A stretch of 5,716 nt of DNA from JBGOUV01 sp041477815 (GTDB taxonomy: Bacteria > Acidobacteriota > Terriglobia > Bryobacterales > JACQDG01). The stretch spans positions 1-5,716 of the forward strand of contig JBGOUV010000426.1 in assembly GCA_041477815.1 (NCBI GenBank). Reading direction: 5' to 3'. Below the pieces are notes generated by a model. That model searched no databases. It was not told the origin of the DNA and saw only the letters and a list, made by a program, of their open reading frames with translations. The translations under genes were made by a program, and so were the position numbers. How positions within the stretch are numbered: the stretch's first letter is position 1; the number at the start of each line of letters is the position of its first letter. Positions 5,304 to 5,716 of this stretch are shown in pieces.

Positions 5304-5716
5304 TCAGTTCAGCACCACCAACCGATTTAGGTCCTGGTCCCACCGCAGTGTGTGGGCTCCTGGGGGCGCCCAATCGGCAAAAATCAGTCGCGCCGGATCC
5401 CGCCCGGTGGCCACCTCTACCGCCGACTTCAGAACATGCTGGTCGTACGGAAAGCCCACCACCCAGGAATCTCCCCTGTACTCCGCATGCGAACGGATGT
5501 GTTCCAGGAGTTGTTCGGTGGGCGCCGCCCGCTCCAGGAACTGCCGGTGTTTCCGGGTCCACAGGTATCCGCAGTTGTGCACCACGATCAGACACATCAG
5601 CGCCGGAACCAGCCGCCGCCGCGACTGGGCCACCTGGGCCACCGCGGCGCCCACCAGCAGCGCCAGTCCCACACCGGCAAAGTAGGTATGCCGGCTGGGC
5701 ACACGGCCCATGTAGG
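5304..5716 (-). CDS. C-terminal part of a multi-pass membrane protein, start outside window
   Basis: The reading frame is open to the right edge (a TAC codon and two bases precede the first visible Met), so the gene most likely begins outside the window and only its last 136 residues are seen. They begin YMGRVPSRHTYFAG, which looks like an extracytoplasmic loop. Two hydrophobic segments follow: about residues 10-28 (YFAGVGLALLVGAAVAQVA) and 36-52 (LVPALMCLIVVHNCGYLW), separated by a basic QSRRR turn. A soluble tail follows, with KHRQFLERAAPTEQLLEHI, GDSWVVGFPYDQ and a C-terminal LRWDQDLNRLVVLN. The pattern resembles the end of polytopic proteins of the glycosyltransferase-C or O-antigen ligase kind in Acidobacteria, but I cannot assign a function from this fragment. 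Its TGA directly abuts the TAG of the convergent radical SAM gene. Confidence 0.75.
   Translation of the reverse strand, partial: YMGRVPSRHTYFAGVGLALLVGAAVAQVAQSRRRLVPALMCLIVVHNCGYLWTRKHRQFLERAAPTEQLLEHIRSHAEYRGDSWVVGFPYDQHVLKSAVEVATGRDPARLIFADWAPPGAHTLRWDQDLNRLVVLN

Noticed and set aside
5284..5595. Minus-strand open frame of 103 codons overlapping the radical SAM/membrane protein junction
   Set aside because: It runs through the end of both genes in a different frame, and its Gly/Arg/Pro-rich product lacks the hydrophobic segments seen in the chosen frame.

Overview
The window reads as an ordinary chromosomal stretch of a GC-rich bacterium. The protein families and style (CocE/NonD hydrolase, cog3964-type amidohydrolase, DUF5678 next to a retropepsin-like protein, a membrane protein with a YLWTRKHRQFLERAAPTE-like tail) remind me of Acidobacteria of the Solibacter/Bryobacter type. 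That placement is an impression and not something the sequence proves. No RNA gene, CRISPR array, insertion sequence or integrase was seen, and no stretch over 300 bases lacks a gene.

Layout. Positions 1-4136 are read on the minus strand as a run of five genes in one direction. In order of transcription they are: a cog3964-type amidohydrolase/deacetylase (4136-2952); a 65-base gap; an unrecognised 221-residue protein (2886-2221); a short DUF5678-like protein (2233-1829); a small retropepsin-like aspartic protease (1825-1418); and a CocE/NonD serine hydrolase starting at 1387 and cut off by the left window edge. The middle three genes are packed tightly (13-base overlap, 3-base gap) and probably form one transcript, perhaps with the CocE gene 30 bases further on. 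A divergent spacer of about 117 bases (4137-4253) separates this run from a plus-strand radical SAM enzyme (4254-5303). The radical SAM stop codon directly abuts the stop codon of a minus-strand membrane protein (5304-5716), whose start lies beyond the right edge.

How the genes fit together. The flanking genes (CocE hydrolase, amidohydrolase, radical SAM) have strongly GC-rich third codon positions. By hand count these are about 92% G/C in the first 100 codons of the CocE gene and about 87% in the first 100 of the radical SAM gene. The retropepsin-like and DUF5678-like genes are near 69% and 66%. The middle cassette may therefore have a different history from its neighbours. The two metabolic hydrolases and the radical SAM enzyme share no evident pathway. 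The most interesting parts are the compositionally distinct retropepsin/DUF5678/unknown cassette and the radical SAM enzyme with six extra C-terminal cysteines. Nothing here can be declared a new system from sequence alone.
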